Positions 35,058 through 45,126 of a DNA stretch of 64,000 bases are shown one piece after another. Location: the NCBI RefSeq assembly GCF_001723355.1, contig NZ_LPWE01000013.1, forward strand, positions 372,001 through 436,000. The letters run 5' to 3'. Positions within the stretch are counted from its first letter, which is position 1; every line of letters begins with the position of its first letter. The notes below the pieces were generated by a model, which searched no databases, had not been told where the DNA came from, and saw only the letters and a list, made by a program, of their open reading frames with translations. The translations under genes and the position numbers were made by a program. This stretch comes from Methyloceanibacter stevinii. Its GTDB lineage: Bacteria; Pseudomonadota; Alphaproteobacteria; Rhizobiales; Methyloligellaceae.

Positions 35058-36626
35058 TCAGGACAGCAGTGCCAGCTTCTTGAGGCGCGAGCGGATCGCG
35101 CCCGGCTTGCGCCCCAGGATCTCGGCGATCGCGGTCGGGCTTTCCCCCACATGGTGCAGGCGGCGCAGTTCCTGCTCTTCCGCCTCGGTCCAGGGGGCAT
35201 AGGCCTTGCCGTGGGTTTGGCGCAGCGCGGCGACGTCGTAGCTCTTCCCGGCCGCATCGGCGGCGGCGGCTCCGCTCGCTTCCATGAAGGCCTGCTGCCG
35301 CAGGTCGAGTTCCTTCGGGCCAAGCCGCTTCAGGGCCTCGAGCGCGTCTTCCGAAGCGCTGCGGAACTCGGCATCCTTCTCGATAGCCTGTGGGTGAACC
35401 TGCAGCGCGCGCTCGTTAAGCCCCAGCAGTTGCAGGCCTTTGAGACTGCGCAGACGGGAGAGGGCCACATAGCCCTGGCCGAACTCGAAGGCCTTCGAGA
35501 GATCGATCACGGCGGCATCCAGCGACATGCCCTGGCTCTTGTGCACGGTGATCGCCCATGCCAGCCGCAACGGATGCTGGGTGATGCTCGCGCGTTCCGA
35601 GCCACCTTCCTCGATCTTCCAGGTCACGGGCTCGGCGACGATGCGTTTGCCGCTCTTGGTGCGCACGACCGGCGCGCCGGTTTCGGCATCGAAGTCTTCT
35701 ACCAGCCCCAGCGTGCCGTTGACGTAGCGTCCGGCCGGATCGTTCTTGGTGAACATCACCACGGCCCCGAGTTTCAGGGCCAGCATCTCCGGCGACAGGC
35801 AGCCCCGCTTGAGGGCGTCGATGGCGAATTGAGCGCCTTTGCCGGTCATGGGGAAGATGTGCGGCTCGCCGTCCAGCTTGGCGAGCTGCTGCCGGTTGAT
35901 GTCGTCGACGGCGGCATTGTGGGTGAAGAGCCGCGTGCGGGTAGGGGGCAGCGTATCGTGCGCCACGACGCGCGCGGCCAGACGCTCGCGGTGAACCTCG
36001 GTGCAGGCGTTGGCGCGGATGGCATCGAGAAGATCGAGGAAGGGCCGGTCCTCCTGGCGATGCTGTTCCGACAGATAGCAGACGGTGGGATCGAGATCGC
36101 GCCAGGCGGCGGAGCCATGGGCGAAACTTGCGTCCGAGTCCTCGTCGTCACCGCCGAATTGCAGCATGCCGTCGTCGGACTGCCGGCGCACGACGGGCGG
36201 CAACTGAAAGAAGTCTCCGACAAGCACCACTTGGAGGCCGCCGAACGGCGCGTTCGTCGCCCGCACATGGCGGCAGACCGTGTCCGCCAAGGTCAAGGTC
36301 CGGGCGGGCAGCATCGACACTTCGTCGATAACGAGGACCTTGGTCTTCTCGATGCGTCCCGCAAGGCGACGGTTACCGGCGATCGTGTCCAGGTCGCGCC
36401 GGGTGAGGGCGCTTTTGACGCCGACGCCGCTCCAGGCATGGATGGTGACCCCATGGCCGTGCGTGGCGGCGATTCCCGTCGAGGCCGTGTAGGCATACGG
36501 GATGCCCGCCTCGGCCAGGTCCTCCAGGTAGCGGTTCACCGTGTGGGTTTTGCCGCTGCCGGGCCGACCCGTCAGGAAGACGCTGGCGCCAGTCTTGAGC
36601 AGCTCCAGTGCCTCGTCTTGCGTCAT
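35058..36626 (-). CDS. PIF1-like ATP-dependent helicase with C-terminal HTH
   Basis: A 522-residue DNA helicase of the PIF1/RecD type. Walker A is GRPGSGKT at 20-27, Walker B is [10 protein letters not shown] near 96-105, and [21 protein letters not shown] and the [15 protein letters not shown] motif VI lie in order. The last 60 residues hold an unusual helical DNA-binding-like region ([20 protein letters not shown] then [16 protein letters not shown]), similar to a Myb/SANT or HTH tail. It is immediately upstream of uvrA on the same strand with an 82-bp gap, suggesting joint use in DNA repair. Its substrate is unknown. Confidence 0.88.
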   Translation of the reverse strand: MTQDEALELLKTGASVFLTGRPGSGKTHTVNRYLEDLAEAGIPYAYTASTGIAATHGHGVTIHAWSGVGVKSALTRRDLDTIAGNRRLAGRIEKTKVLVIDEVSMLPARTLTLADTVCRHVRATNAPFGGLQVVLVGDFFQLPPVVRRQSDDGMLQFGGDDEDSDASFAHGSAAWRDLDPTVCYLSEQHRQEDRPFLDLLDAIRANACTEVHRERLAARVVAHDTLPPTRTRLFTHNAAVDDINRQQLAKLDGEPHIFPMTGKGAQFAIDALKRGCLSPEMLALKLGAVVMFTKNDPAGRYVNGTLGLVEDFDAETGAPVVRTKSGKRIVAEPVTWKIEEGGSERASITQHPLRLAWAITVHKSQGMSLDAAVIDLSKAFEFGQGYVALSRLRSLKGLQLLGLNERALQVHPQAIEKDAEFRSASEDALEALKRLGPKELDLRQQAFMEASGAAAADAAGKSYDVAALRQTHGKAYAPWTEAEEQELRRLHHVGESPTAIAEILGRKPGAIRSRLKKLALLS

Positions 36627-36730
36627 GACTGTCTCCTATCGCGCGCACTCTCCGAACCGGAGACGGCGGAGAATGGGCTATACGCAATCAAACGACATCA
36701 CGATCCGATTCGCGAGCGCTGACAAAATCC

Positions 36731-37291
36731 ATGACCATAACCCGCACCCAATATCTCCTTGCCGCCGGTCTGATCGTGGCGACGGCACTCGCGCTTTACG
36801 TCATGGGCCATCCATGGATCTGCAAATGCGGGACGGTGAAGCTGTGGCACTTTCAGGTGGTGAGCTCGGAGAACTCCCAGCACATCATCGACTGGTACAC
36901 GCCCTCGCATGTCATCCACGGCTTCCTGTTTTACCTGCTGTTCTGGCTGATCGCGCCGCGCGCCTCTGTCGGCACGCGGCTGCTGCTCGCCATCGGCGTG
37001 GAAGCGGCCTGGGAGATCATCGAGAACACGGACTATGTGATCGACCGCTATCGCGAGGCCACGGTCGCGCTCGACTATTACGGCGACAGCGTTCTCAACT
37101 CGGTGAGCGACATCCTGTTCATGGTCTTAGGCTTCGTGCTCGCGAGCAGGCTGCCGGTGTGGCTTACCGTGACGATCGGCATCGCCTTCGAGCTCTTCAC
37201 CGGGATCATGATCCGCGACGGTCTCGCCCTCAACGTGCTGATGCTGTTGTGGCCCAGCGAAACCGTGCTGCAGTGGCAGAACAGCCGCTAG
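36731..37291 (+). CDS. DUF2585 / UPF0314 membrane protein
   Basis: A 186-residue inner-membrane protein with five spans and conserved HVIHGFLFYLLFW, EAAWEIIENTDYVIDRYREATVALDYYGDSV, which is the UPF0314 family signature with its Glu/Asp/Arg cluster. The family is found mainly in Rhizobiales; the role is unknown. It diverges from the helicase gene and overlaps the MAPEG gene tail by 4 bp in convergent direction. Confidence 0.9.
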   Translation: MTITRTQYLLAAGLIVATALALYVMGHPWICKCGTVKLWHFQVVSSENSQHIIDWYTPSHVIHGFLFYLLFWLIAPRASVGTRLLLAIGVEAAWEIIENTDYVIDRYREATVALDYYGDSVLNSVSDILFMVLGFVLASRLPVWLTVTIGIAFELFTGIMIRDGLALNVLMLLWPSETVLQWQNSR

Positions 37292-37899
37292 AGCGGAACC
37301 CGGATCCCGAACACCATGATCAGGATGAGCCAGACATAGGCGATCACGGTCGGGTAGAACGTCACGCCAAAGCCGAAGGCCCGCAAGTACGGGTTCTTGT
37401 GGTAGCCGACCCAGAACAGGATTCGGCCCAACACGAACAGCCCCGTCAGGATCGGAAGCGTGCGCGCCTCCTCGATGGGGCAGTACATCGCAAGGCCCGC
37501 ATTGGCGATGAAGTAGGCGGTGAACTGCTCGAACGTGTTCAGGATGAACTTGGTGTTGATCTCGACCGGGGAGTTCGGCTTCGGCGTTGAGCCGACGAAC
37601 ATGGAGGGGTCGAGCCGCTGCGCGGCAACAATACAAATGCCCAGGACGCCGGGAAGGATCGCCACCACCGCATCCTTGATGACGAGAGCCAGACGGTCGG
37701 CAATACCCCACGCCTCGGGAGTCCAATCCCAAAACGTCTTGCCGGCGGCGAAGACCGCCGCTGAAAACAGCCAGTTACCAACCAGCGTGGCGATGAAGGG
37801 CCACTGCATGGCGGTGAAGCCGAAATATTTGACCCGTGGGTCGCGCCGCTTGCCCTTACGGCGCGTGGATGTCTGTCCCTGGCGGACCTGCCGCTGCAT
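37288..37899 (-). CDS. MAPEG family membrane protein
   Basis: A 203-residue four-span protein of the MAPEG superfamily of membrane-associated enzymes in eicosanoid and glutathione metabolism. The conserved NTFEQFTAYFIANAGLAM (equivalent to the family's FERVFxAHxN-type element) and the following RILFWVGYHKNPYLRAFGFG identify the fold. Bacterial members may have glutathione transferase activity, but the substrate is unknown. The N-terminus has a basic, Arg/Lys-rich extension, so a start slightly downstream is possible. It overlaps the DUF2585 gene by 4 bp. Confidence 0.85.
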   Translation of the reverse strand: MQRQVRQGQTSTRRKGKRRDPRVKYFGFTAMQWPFIATLVGNWLFSAAVFAAGKTFWDWTPEAWGIADRLALVIKDAVVAILPGVLGICIVAAQRLDPSMFVGSTPKPNSPVEINTKFILNTFEQFTAYFIANAGLAMYCPIEEARTLPILTGLFVLGRILFWVGYHKNPYLRAFGFGVTFYPTVIAYVWLILIMVFGIRVPL

Positions 37900-38220
37900 C
37901 GTTCTTGCTTTTCCTGGATCTGGGGCAGTCGTCCTCGGAGGATGGAGCGTGCTGCCGAAATATTCTCTGTCGTTTTGTTAGCCATAGGGCGCACGCCAAG
38001 GAATAACAAGAGGGCAACATGGTAGACGGACGAGAACAAAACGGGTACATTCTGGCTGCGTTGCCATCATCCCCCAGGTTGTGGACAGGGGGGACAGGCT
38101 GGCGATGCGTTCTGGCACGCGGGTGTCCTTGCGCCTATCGTGCCGGATTGGCCGTCGTGGGCTCGAAGCTCGCGCGGACCTTGATTATTTCAGCGGCTCG
38201 TATGCGGGGAGGTCGGAAGC

Positions 38221-38685
38221 ATGGCCGGATCGGTCAACAAAGTTATTCTCATCGGAAACCTCGGTGCCGACCCCGAAGTGCGCCATACCCAGGACGGGCG
38301 CCCGATCGTCAACCTGCGTCTGGCGACCACCGACAGCTGGCGGGACAAGAATTCGGGCGAGCGCCGCGAGAAAACCGAATGGCATCGGGTGGTGATTTTC
38401 TCCGAAGGGCTTGCGCGGGTGGCCGAGCAGTATCTGCGCAAAGGCTCGAAGGTCTATGTCGAGGGCGCGCTACAGACCCGCAAATGGGAAGATCAGTCAG
38501 GCCAGGAGCGCTACACCACCGAGGTCGTGCTGCAGGGCTTCAATTCGACGCTGACCATGCTCGACGGACGCCAGCAGGGCGGGGGCATGAGCGAGAGCGG
38601 CGGCGGCGGTGATTTCGGCCGCACCAAACCTCTCAGCGGCGGCGGGTCGTTCAACAAGGAACTGGACGACGAGATCCCATTCTAG
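38221..38685 (+). CDS. ssb: Single-stranded DNA-binding protein
   Basis: A 154-residue SSB tetramer subunit that coats single-stranded DNA. The OB fold spans about 1-110 ([56 protein letters not shown]), then a Gly/Ser linker and the terminal DDEIPF tail that docks partner proteins. ATG 38221 follows GGGGAGGTCGGAAGC. It stands alone; uvrA, its usual divergent neighbour in many alphas, is 3 kb away here. Confidence 0.97.
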   Translation: MAGSVNKVILIGNLGADPEVRHTQDGRPIVNLRLATTDSWRDKNSGERREKTEWHRVVIFSEGLARVAEQYLRKGSKVYVEGALQTRKWEDQSGQERYTTEVVLQGFNSTLTMLDGRQQGGGMSESGGGGDFGRTKPLSGGGSFNKELDDEIPF

Positions 38686-38800
38686 GACGCCTTAGGACCG
38701 CACCCCAGGCGCTTCTTCCAAATTCAACGACTCCAGTTGCCGTGGCGCGGGTCGCCGCGTGACGTAAGCCACGACGGCGCCGCGATCACGATCATCCGGT

Positions 38801-39289
38801 CTATTCGGCGGAGGACGACTCTACGCCGGATACGTACTTGGAGCTGAACGTCTTTTCGCCGAGACGATCCAGCAGGCTCAGCTGCAGCTCGAGCCAACTC
38901 TTGTGGCCTTCCTCGTCTAGGAGGATTTTCTCGAACAGCGTGCGCGTTCCGACATCGGCCTGCTCGGACGCCTGCATCGCGGCATGGGTGTAGAAAGCGA
39001 TCGCTTCCTCTTCGTCGGCGAGGTCGGCCTTGAACATGGCCTCGAGCGAGGACGCCTTGACCGGCTTCTTGTAGAACTCGAGCTCCGGTTCGCCGTTCAG
39101 GAACATGATGCGGTTCATGTATTCGTTGGAATGGCCCAGCTCTTCCGTCATCTCCTCACGCATCTGCGCGGCCAGCTTGTCGAGCCCCCAGTCATCCAGC
39201 GTATGGGCGTGAAGCTGGTACTGGTGCATGGCCGACAGCTCCATCGACAGCGCCTTCTGAAGGTTCTTCATCGTCGTCTCGTTGCTCAT
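38801..39289 (-). CDS. Bacterioferritin-like protein lacking the heme Met
   Basis: A 162-residue four-helix ferritin. All diiron ligands are in place: Glu17, Glu50, His53, Glu93, Glu126 and His129. In E. coli Bfr the heme ligand is Met52; the aligned residue here is Leu51 (EELGHS), so heme binding is unlikely at that site. The length and overall helix pattern otherwise match bacterioferritin, which stores iron and oxidises Fe(II). It is alone between ssb and gyrA. An alternative is a ferritin-like protein of a separate clade. Confidence 0.88.
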   Translation of the reverse strand: MSNETTMKNLQKALSMELSAMHQYQLHAHTLDDWGLDKLAAQMREEMTEELGHSNEYMNRIMFLNGEPELEFYKKPVKASSLEAMFKADLADEEEAIAFYTHAAMQASEQADVGTRTLFEKILLDEEGHKSWLELQLSLLDRLGEKTFSSKYVSGVESSSAE

Positions 39290-39814
39290 AGTCTCGTCTT
39301 CCTTCTGGTGAGGGTCTCGATCGAGGCGCCATAGTCTCAGGCGCCAGTTTCTGGAAGGTCAATTTCCGAAGGATCAAGACCGGATGAGAATCATGCCTTG
39401 GTTGGTGCCAAGCAAACCACATCCTTCAAATGGGACCTTGATCCAGGTCTTCAATGCGACAGGCGGGCGCGCTTTCTTGCCCGGAAAAGGGGTGCGGAAA
39501 GCCACCCGGCAAGGAGGCAATTCAGACCTCCATGGTCCAATTTGAGCCTTTATGAACGGTTGCCGGCGCGGCCCAGAATCGCCCTTCCGAAGCGCCGAAA
39601 CCGCCCACTCTGTTTGCCGCACCGAGGGCTTTGGCAAGTATCTGTATTTTAAGGCTAAAATCCTGCCTATAAGAGACCGTTCGCGGTTGCAGAATCGTAG
39701 CGAAATCAGCTATAGAAACAGCTTCTCGAATGCATCCTAAGAACCCCGCGCCGCTCAAGCGTCGGCGCGCTTGGGAGTGTGTTCTTCGACCGATTTTAGA
39801 AGGCATTTCCGTCC
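39290..39814. other. Long non-coding interval upstream of gyrA
   Basis: About 525 bp separate the ferritin start from gyrA. Short frames on both strands have no ribosome site or homology. The stretch is lower in GC near 39640-39740 (AAGGCTAAAATCC, TATAGAAACAGC) and may hold the gyrA promoter, but no clear -35/-10 pair can be assigned by eye. Confidence 0.4.
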
Positions 39815-42580
39815 TTGGCTGACGAAGAAGACGAAGGCGTCGAGGAACCGTCCTCCTCCGATATCCGACCGGTTTCGCTCATCGATGAGATGAAGCGCTC
39901 CTATCTCGATTACGCCATGAGCGTGATCGTGTCGCGTGCGCTGCCCGATGCGCGTGACGGCCTGAAGCCCGTGCACCGGCGCATCCTGTATTCGATGCGC
40001 GAGAACAACTACACCCCGGACCGGCCGTACAACAAATGCGCGCGCGTGACCGGCGACACGATGGGTAAGTACCATCCGCACGGCAACCAGGCGATCTACG
40101 ACGCGCTGGTGCGGCTCGCGCAGGACTTCTCCATGCGGCTGCCGCTGCTCGACGGGCAGGGGAACTTCGGCTCCGTCGACGGCGATCCGCCCGCGGCCGA
40201 GCGTTACACCGAGGTGCGGCTCGCCAAGCCCGCCATGGCGTTGCTCGACGACCTCGAGAACGACACGGTCGACTTTCAGGCCAACTACGACGGGCGCGAG
40301 CAGGAGCCGGTCGTCCTGCCGGCCAAGTTCCCGAATCTGCTCGTCAACGGCGCCGGCGGCATCGCCGTCGGCATGGCGACGAATATTCCGCCGCACAATC
40401 TCACCGAGGTTTGCGACGCCTGTATCGCCTATTTGGACAACCCGGCCATCGAGATCGACGAACTCATCGAAATCGTTCCGGGTCCGGACTTTCCGACCGG
40501 CGGCCTTATTCTCGGGCGCCAGGGTATACGCTCGGCTTATCACAAGGGCCGCGGCTCTGTGATCATGCGCGGTCGCGTGCATGTGGAAGAGGTTCGCAAG
40601 GACCGCGAAGCGCTGATCGTCACCGAGATTCCTTATCAGGTGAACAAGGCGTCGATGGTCGAGAAGATCGCTGAGCTCGTCCGCGACAAGAAGATCGAAG
40701 GCATTTCCGACATTCGCGACGAGAGCGACCGTCAGGGGATGCGGGTGGTCATCGAGCTGAAGCGCGAGGCCATGGCCGATGTGGTGCGCAATCAGCTCTA
40801 CCGGTTCTCGCCGCTGCAGAGCACGTTCGGCTGCAACATGGTGGCGCTGAATGGCGGCCGTCCCGAGGTCCTCAATCTCAAGGACTTGATCCTGGCTTTC
40901 ACCGACTTCCGCGAGGAGGTCGTCGGCCGGCGCATCAAGCATCAGCTCAAGAAGGCGCGCGAACGCGCCCATGTGCTCGTCGGGCTCGCGATTGCCGTTG
41001 CGAATATCGACGAGGTTATCGCGCTGATCCGCAAGGCGCCCGATCCGGCCACGGCGCGCGCGCAGTTGATGGAACGGGATTGGCCGGCCAAGGACGTCGC
41101 GCCGCTCGTGGAGCTGATCGCCGATCCCCGCCACAAGGTTTCCGAGCAAGGCACCTACAAGCTTTCCGAAGAGCAGGCGAAGGCCATTCTCGATCTCCGG
41201 CTGCAGCGCCTGACCGCGCTCGGTCGCGACGAGATCGGCGATGAACTGAAGGGACTTGGCGCCCAGATCGCCGACTATCTGGAGATCCTGCGGTCGCGGT
41301 CCCGGATCGTCGACATCGTCAAGGGCGAACTGAACGCGCTCAAGGAGCAGTTCGGCACGCCGCGGCGGACCGAGATCACCGAGATGATGGGCGAGGTCGA
41401 GGACGAGGACCTCATTCAGCGCGAGGACATGGTCGTGACCGTGTCCCACAAGGGCTACATCAAGCGCGTGCCGCTCACCGCGTATCGCTCGCAGCGCCGG
41501 GGCGGGAAGGGACGTGCCGGCATGGCGACGCGCGACGAGGATTTCGTCAGCCGTCTGTTTGTTGCCAACACGCACACGCCTGTCCTGTTCTTCTCTTCGC
41601 GCGGCATGGTCTACAAGATGAAGGTCTGGCGGTTGCCGCAAGCGGCGCCTCAGGCGCGCGGCAAGGCCCTCATCAATCTGCTGCCGCTCGGCAAGGACGA
41701 GATCATCACCACGATCCTGCCGCTCCCCGAGGACGAGGCGTCCTGGGAGAAGCTCGACGTAATGTTCGCCACCAACGATGGCGGGGTTCGCCGCAACAAG
41801 CTCTCCGACTTCATCGAGGTCCGCCAGAACGGCAAGATCGCCATGAAGCTGGAGGAGGGCGACCACATTGTCGGCGTCGAGGTCTGCAACGAACGGCAGG
41901 ACGTGCTGCTGACGTCAGCCGACGGCCAAGCCATTCGCTTCCCCGTGACCGACGTTCGCGTGTTCAAGGGCCGGCAATCGTCCGGTGTCCGGGGCATCAA
42001 TCTCGGCAAGGGCGACGAAGTCATCTCCATGGCTATACTGACCCATGTGGACGCGGATGCGGCCGAGCGTGCCGCCTATGTCCGCCAGGCCAACATGGTC
42101 CGCCGCGGCGGCGAGCAGGAGCCCGACATGGAACAAGAGGCCGAAGGCGCCGAAACCGTGGCGATCAGTCCCGAGCGCTACGCCGAACTCAGCGCCCATG
42201 AGCAGATGGTGCTGACGATCTCGGAGAACGGCTACGGCAAGCGCTCCAGCGCCTACGAGTTCCGGGTGTCGGGCAGGGGCGGAAAGGGCATCATCGGCAT
42301 GATCGTGAACGAGCGGAACGGCAAGCTCGTTGCGTCGTTCCCGGCCGATGACAGCGACCAGCTCATGCTCGTGACCGATCGGGGCCAGTTGATCCGCGTG
42401 CCCGTGGACGGCATTTCAGTCGTCGGCCGGTCGACCCAAGGGGTCATCATCTTCGATACGGCCGCGGACGAGCGTGTCGTTTCCGTCGAGCACATTCCCG
42501 ACGAAGCCGGTAATGGCGACGAAAGCGGGGATGACGATGCAGATGTGCCACTCGATCCCGACGGCGGAGAGACGAGCTAA
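39815..42580 (+). CDS. gyrA: DNA gyrase subunit A
   Basis: A 921-residue topoisomerase subunit that cuts and rejoins DNA for negative supercoiling. The catalytic Tyr131 is in ERYTEV, the HPHG motif at 87-90 is present, and the C-terminal wrapping domain carries the GyrA box QRRGGKG near residue 550, separating it from ParC. At the site equal to E. coli Ser83 the residue is Gln92 and the Asp82 equivalent is Asn91, while Asp87 is kept (Asp96). The start is TTG at 39815. The C-terminal end is acidic and Gly/Asp-rich. Confidence 0.97.
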   Translation: MADEEDEGVEEPSSSDIRPVSLIDEMKRSYLDYAMSVIVSRALPDARDGLKPVHRRILYSMRENNYTPDRPYNKCARVTGDTMGKYHPHGNQAIYDALVRLAQDFSMRLPLLDGQGNFGSVDGDPPAAERYTEVRLAKPAMALLDDLENDTVDFQANYDGREQEPVVLPAKFPNLLVNGAGGIAVGMATNIPPHNLTEVCDACIAYLDNPAIEIDELIEIVPGPDFPTGGLILGRQGIRSAYHKGRGSVIMRGRVHVEEVRKDREALIVTEIPYQVNKASMVEKIAELVRDKKIEGISDIRDESDRQGMRVVIELKREAMADVVRNQLYRFSPLQSTFGCNMVALNGGRPEVLNLKDLILAFTDFREEVVGRRIKHQLKKARERAHVLVGLAIAVANIDEVIALIRKAPDPATARAQLMERDWPAKDVAPLVELIADPRHKVSEQGTYKLSEEQAKAILDLRLQRLTALGRDEIGDELKGLGAQIADYLEILRSRSRIVDIVKGELNALKEQFGTPRRTEITEMMGEVEDEDLIQREDMVVTVSHKGYIKRVPLTAYRSQRRGGKGRAGMATRDEDFVSRLFVANTHTPVLFFSSRGMVYKMKVWRLPQAAPQARGKALINLLPLGKDEIITTILPLPEDEASWEKLDVMFATNDGGVRRNKLSDFIEVRQNGKIAMKLEEGDHIVGVEVCNERQDVLLTSADGQAIRFPVTDVRVFKGRQSSGVRGINLGKGDEVISMAILTHVDADAAERAAYVRQANMVRRGGEQEPDMEQEAEGAETVAISPERYAELSAHEQMVLTISENGYGKRSSAYEFRVSGRGGKGIIGMIVNERNGKLVASFPADDSDQLMLVTDRGQLIRVPVDGISVVGRSTQGVIIFDTAADERVVSVEHIPDEAGNGDESGDDDADVPLDPDGGETS

Positions 42581-42585
42581 GGATT

Positions 42586-42632
42586 CGGCCCTGACCGGTT
42601 AGGCCTTCGGGCTGGACCGGTTAAGGCCTCGG
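42586..42632. repeat. Short tandem repeat after gyrA
   Basis: Two 22-24 bp copies of a unit with CCGGTTAGGCCTTCGG / CCGGTTAAGGCCTCGG follow the gyrA stop, the second overlapping the end of the minus-strand Crp/Fnr gene. Function unknown; it may act in transcription end signals. Confidence 0.45.
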
Positions 42633-43427
42633 CCCGCTCATATTCGGTCGCCGCGCGGACATCAGCGACTCCGATGCCGGTGACAGGGCGGCTAGAGCCG
42701 TCAAATCCTTGACGAATACGGTATGACGATCCGGCTGGGACAACAGGCCTTCGTTGCGCAGCCGCGACATGATCCGTGACAGCGTATCGGCGTTGAGCCC
42801 CAGATACTCGGCCACCTCGCCGCGGCTCAGCGGCAACTCGAAGACGACACGCCCCTCGGAAGCCGGAACCCCGATTTGGGTCGCGAGTTCGATCAGGAAC
42901 GTGACCAGCCGCTGCGTGCTGTCGAGTTGGCCCACCGCCGCGAGATGAATGGCCTGGCGTGCCGATTGACGGGCCACGGCCATGTCGAAATAGGCGCGCG
43001 CGCCGGCATTCGTGTCCAGTAGCCTGGAGAAGGCGTCATAACGGTATCGCAGCACCTCCCCGGCAGTCAGTGAGACCAGATTGGCTCCGGGTCCCGGCGG
43101 AGCGAAGGCCGAGCGGAACACGTCACCGGGATAGAGCAGGGTGACCCCCTGACGGAGATTGTCAGCAAGGGTTAGCCGGAAGAGCAAAGTCGCCATACGG
43201 ACGACGAAAACGGTTTCTTCGCCGCCGAGCGTCAGCGGGAGCGCTTGTCCGGGCCTCGTATGGACGAGGGTGCCGTGCTCGGCAAGCTCGGCCGGCAGCG
43301 TCGCTTGCCAGTCCGCGCTGGGCCCGGCGTCTACCGGCGAGAGAGGGGCGGCCATTATCAAACTGTCTGTTGTCACGTGAATACCCTGCGCGGCAGTGCG
43401 TACACCGCCGGTTGTCGATCCACTCAT
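42621..43427 (-). CDS. Crp/Fnr family transcription regulator, no iron-sulfur cysteines
   Basis: A 268-residue regulator with an N-terminal cyclic-nucleotide-like sensor barrel (about 40-150), a dimer helix and a C-terminal winged helix-turn-helix (LSRGEVAEYLGLNADTLSRIMSRLRNEG). The recognition part DTLSR aligns with FNR's ETISR, which reads TTGAT-type half-sites. There is no cysteine in the protein, so it does not carry an FNR-type [4Fe-4S] cluster; FixK/DNR-like regulation is more likely. A start at Met25 (43355) is possible. Two FNR-type boxes lie between it and ompW. Confidence 0.85.
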   Translation of the reverse strand: MSGSTTGGVRTAAQGIHVTTDSLIMAAPLSPVDAGPSADWQATLPAELAEHGTLVHTRPGQALPLTLGGEETVFVVRMATLLFRLTLADNLRQGVTLLYPGDVFRSAFAPPGPGANLVSLTAGEVLRYRYDAFSRLLDTNAGARAYFDMAVARQSARQAIHLAAVGQLDSTQRLVTFLIELATQIGVPASEGRVVFELPLSRGEVAEYLGLNADTLSRIMSRLRNEGLLSQPDRHTVFVKDLTALAALSPASESLMSARRPNMSGPRP

Positions 43428-43450
43428 GACAAGAACACGCGAATCGGACC

Positions 43451-43464
43451 TTGACGCCGATCAA
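43451..43464. promoter_or_regulatory. FNR/FixK-type box 1 (TTGAC-N4-ATCAA)
   Basis: The sequence TTGACGCCGATCAA matches the TTGAT-N4-ATCAA anaerobox with one change. It lies 24 bp upstream of the regulator's first start codon on the minus strand, which suggests autoregulation. Confidence 0.7.
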
Positions 43465-43515
43465 GCCCCCGGGGCCTGCGGCACTAGGCCCTGAGCACCG
43501 CTCGCAGGCAACGTC

Positions 43516-43529
43516 TTGACTAGGATCAA
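43516..43529. promoter_or_regulatory. FNR/FixK-type box 2 (TTGAC-N4-ATCAA)
   Basis: TTGACTAGGATCAA, the same half-sites as box 1, 65 bp further on. A third weaker site with equal spacing, CTGAC-N4-ATCAG, lies at 43578-43591. The spacing of about 62-65 bp puts all three on similar helical faces. They sit 107-182 bp before the ompW start. Confidence 0.65.
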
Positions 43530-43697
43530 GAAAAACTGTGTCGCCGTTGCAACAGATGTGTCCGGAGCCGACAATCGCTGACCTTAATCAGGCAACAGGG
43601 CTGATCCATCCTGGCGTGTCCCCGGGAACCGTCACATGAAAAGAGGGAACAAACGCGATGGGGCCGCGAGCGGTCACCGCAATGACTGGGGGACGTT

Positions 43698-44408
43698 ATG
43701 AAAAATATCCTGAGCACGCTGGCGGCAGGCCTCGCCCTTGCCGTGTTACTCGCCGCGGCGCCGAAACCGGCTCTGGCTGGCGACAACCATGGTGACCTGA
43801 TGATCCGTGGCGTGGTGACCGGCGTATTGCCGGATACAGATGCCACTGTGAAATTGAACGGCTCGCGCATTCCGGGTGCTGGCGCTGACGTGAGCGACGA
43901 GGTCATCCCGGCGATGACCATCTCCTACTTCTTCACCGACAACATCGCCGTCGAGCTGTTCTGCTGCTTCGCGAAGCACAGCATCGACGCGACGGGCAGC
44001 ATCGCCGCCCTGGGTGAGATCGGCGATACCTGGATCTTCCCGCCGGCCCTCACGGCGCAGTACCACTTCAATCCCGACGGCACCTTCAAGCCGTATGTCG
44101 GCGTTGGCATGCAGTACATCGCCTTCTTCGACGAGGACAGCAAGCTGGGCCCGGGCACGAGCTCGGCAATCGACGATGGCCTCGGTTTCACCCTTCAGGC
44201 CGGTCTGGACGTTGCCGTCGGCAATGGCTGGTACCTCAATGCCGACGTGAAGAAGACCTGGCTCAACACCAACGCACGTTGGGGCGGCACGGGCGTCACG
44301 GCCGATGTCGACCTCGATCCGCTGATCGTCTCGGCCGGCTTCGGCTATCGCTTCAATCTCAGCGATTTGCTGGGCGGCCACGACACCACGGCGCCTACGG
44401 CGACCTGA
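43698..44408 (+). CDS. OmpW family outer-membrane protein
   Basis: A 236-residue outer-membrane beta-barrel porin for small hydrophobic compounds. Signal peptide about 1-27, then eight-strand features: MTISYFFTDNIAVELF, PPALTAQYHFNP, YVGVGMQYIAFF and the C-terminal FGYRFNLSDLLGGH. OmpW is known to be FNR-controlled in E. coli; here FNR-type boxes lie upstream beside a Crp/Fnr gene. A strong terminator follows at 44444. Confidence 0.87.
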   Translation: MKNILSTLAAGLALAVLLAAAPKPALAGDNHGDLMIRGVVTGVLPDTDATVKLNGSRIPGAGADVSDEVIPAMTISYFFTDNIAVELFCCFAKHSIDATGSIAALGEIGDTWIFPPALTAQYHFNPDGTFKPYVGVGMQYIAFFDEDSKLGPGTSSAIDDGLGFTLQAGLDVAVGNGWYLNADVKKTWLNTNARWGGTGVTADVDLDPLIVSAGFGYRFNLSDLLGGHDTTAPTAT

Positions 44409-44443
44409 AATAGTCGCACTACCCAGCGACTGACGAGTTTTGG

Positions 44444-44471
44444 GGCCCGGTGGAAACACCGGGCCTTTTTT
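44444..44471 (+). terminator. Intrinsic terminator of ompW
   Basis: Nine-bp arms GGCCCGGTG (44444-44452) and CACCGGGCC (44457-44465) with a GAAA tetraloop followed by TTTTTT (44466-44471). A textbook hairpin 36 bp past the stop. Confidence 0.93.
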
Positions 44472-44601
44472 GCGTCCGCTCCCCGGATCGCGCTGCGGCC
44501 TTGCCGACACGCCCCCGGCACGGCTAGAAGGGGCCGCATGGGGTCACGGCGACCCCCAGCCCCAACGAAAGCTGCGCACAGACAAGAGGAGCGCCAACGT
44601 C

Positions 44602-45096
44602 ATGCGCGTCGGTTTCTATCCTGGGAGTTTCGATCCCGTCACCCTGGGGCATGTGGATATCGTGCGCCGCGCGGCGCACCTCATCGACCGCTTGGTGATC
44701 GCCATTGGCGGGCATCACAGCAAGGGGCCTTTTTTCACGGCCGACGAACGCGTAACGCTCGCCCGGGAGTCCCTTGCGCCAGTGGCACGCGAACTTGGCA
44801 TCGAGCTCGAAGTCATGGTCTATGACGGGCTGACAGTCGAGGCGGCCAGAAGCGTCGGCGCCACGGTCGTGTTTCGCGGTCTGCGCGACGCGGGCGACTT
44901 CGACTACGAAATGCAGATGGCGGGGATGAATGCGGCCCTTGCGCCGGACATCGAAACCGTCTTCCTTGCCGCATCGCCGGGGACACGCCATATCGCGGCC
45001 AGTCTTGTCCGTCAGATTGCCGCAATGGGTGGCGATGTCTCACCTTTCGTTCCGGAGCCGGTCAATTTGGCGCTAGGGCGCAAACTTGCACCTTAA
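44602..45096 (+). CDS. coaD: Phosphopantetheine adenylyltransferase
   Basis: A 164-residue enzyme for the penultimate step of coenzyme A synthesis. Conserved nucleotidyl motif YPGSFDPVTLGHVDIV (with the T/HxGH element), RGLRDAGDFDYEMQMA and the terminal HIAASLVRQIAAMGGDVS, close to the usual ISSTLVR motif. The ATG at 44602 is chosen by family length; the frame is open upstream from 44440 but runs through the terminator. It precedes two cyclophilins with a 30-bp gap. Confidence 0.95.
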   Translation: MRVGFYPGSFDPVTLGHVDIVRRAAHLIDRLVIAIGGHHSKGPFFTADERVTLARESLAPVARELGIELEVMVYDGLTVEAARSVGATVVFRGLRDAGDFDYEMQMAGMNAALAPDIETVFLAASPGTRHIAASLVRQIAAMGGDVSPFVPEPVNLALGRKLAP

Positions 45097-45126
45097 TCTT
45101 CAGAGACCTACAAACGAGGAAACCCC

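Noticed and set aside
34976-35323. N-terminal extension of UvrA
   Set aside because: It is in frame but overlaps the helicase C-terminus, and family length begins at the ATG at 34975.
35151-36722. 523-residue plus-strand frame
   Set aside because: It is antisense to the PIF1-like helicase, with no motif or ribosome site.
39755-41866. Long 703-residue minus-strand frame
   Set aside because: It lies wholly opposite gyrA and is rich in His/Asp/Arg, as expected for the antisense of a GC-rich gene.
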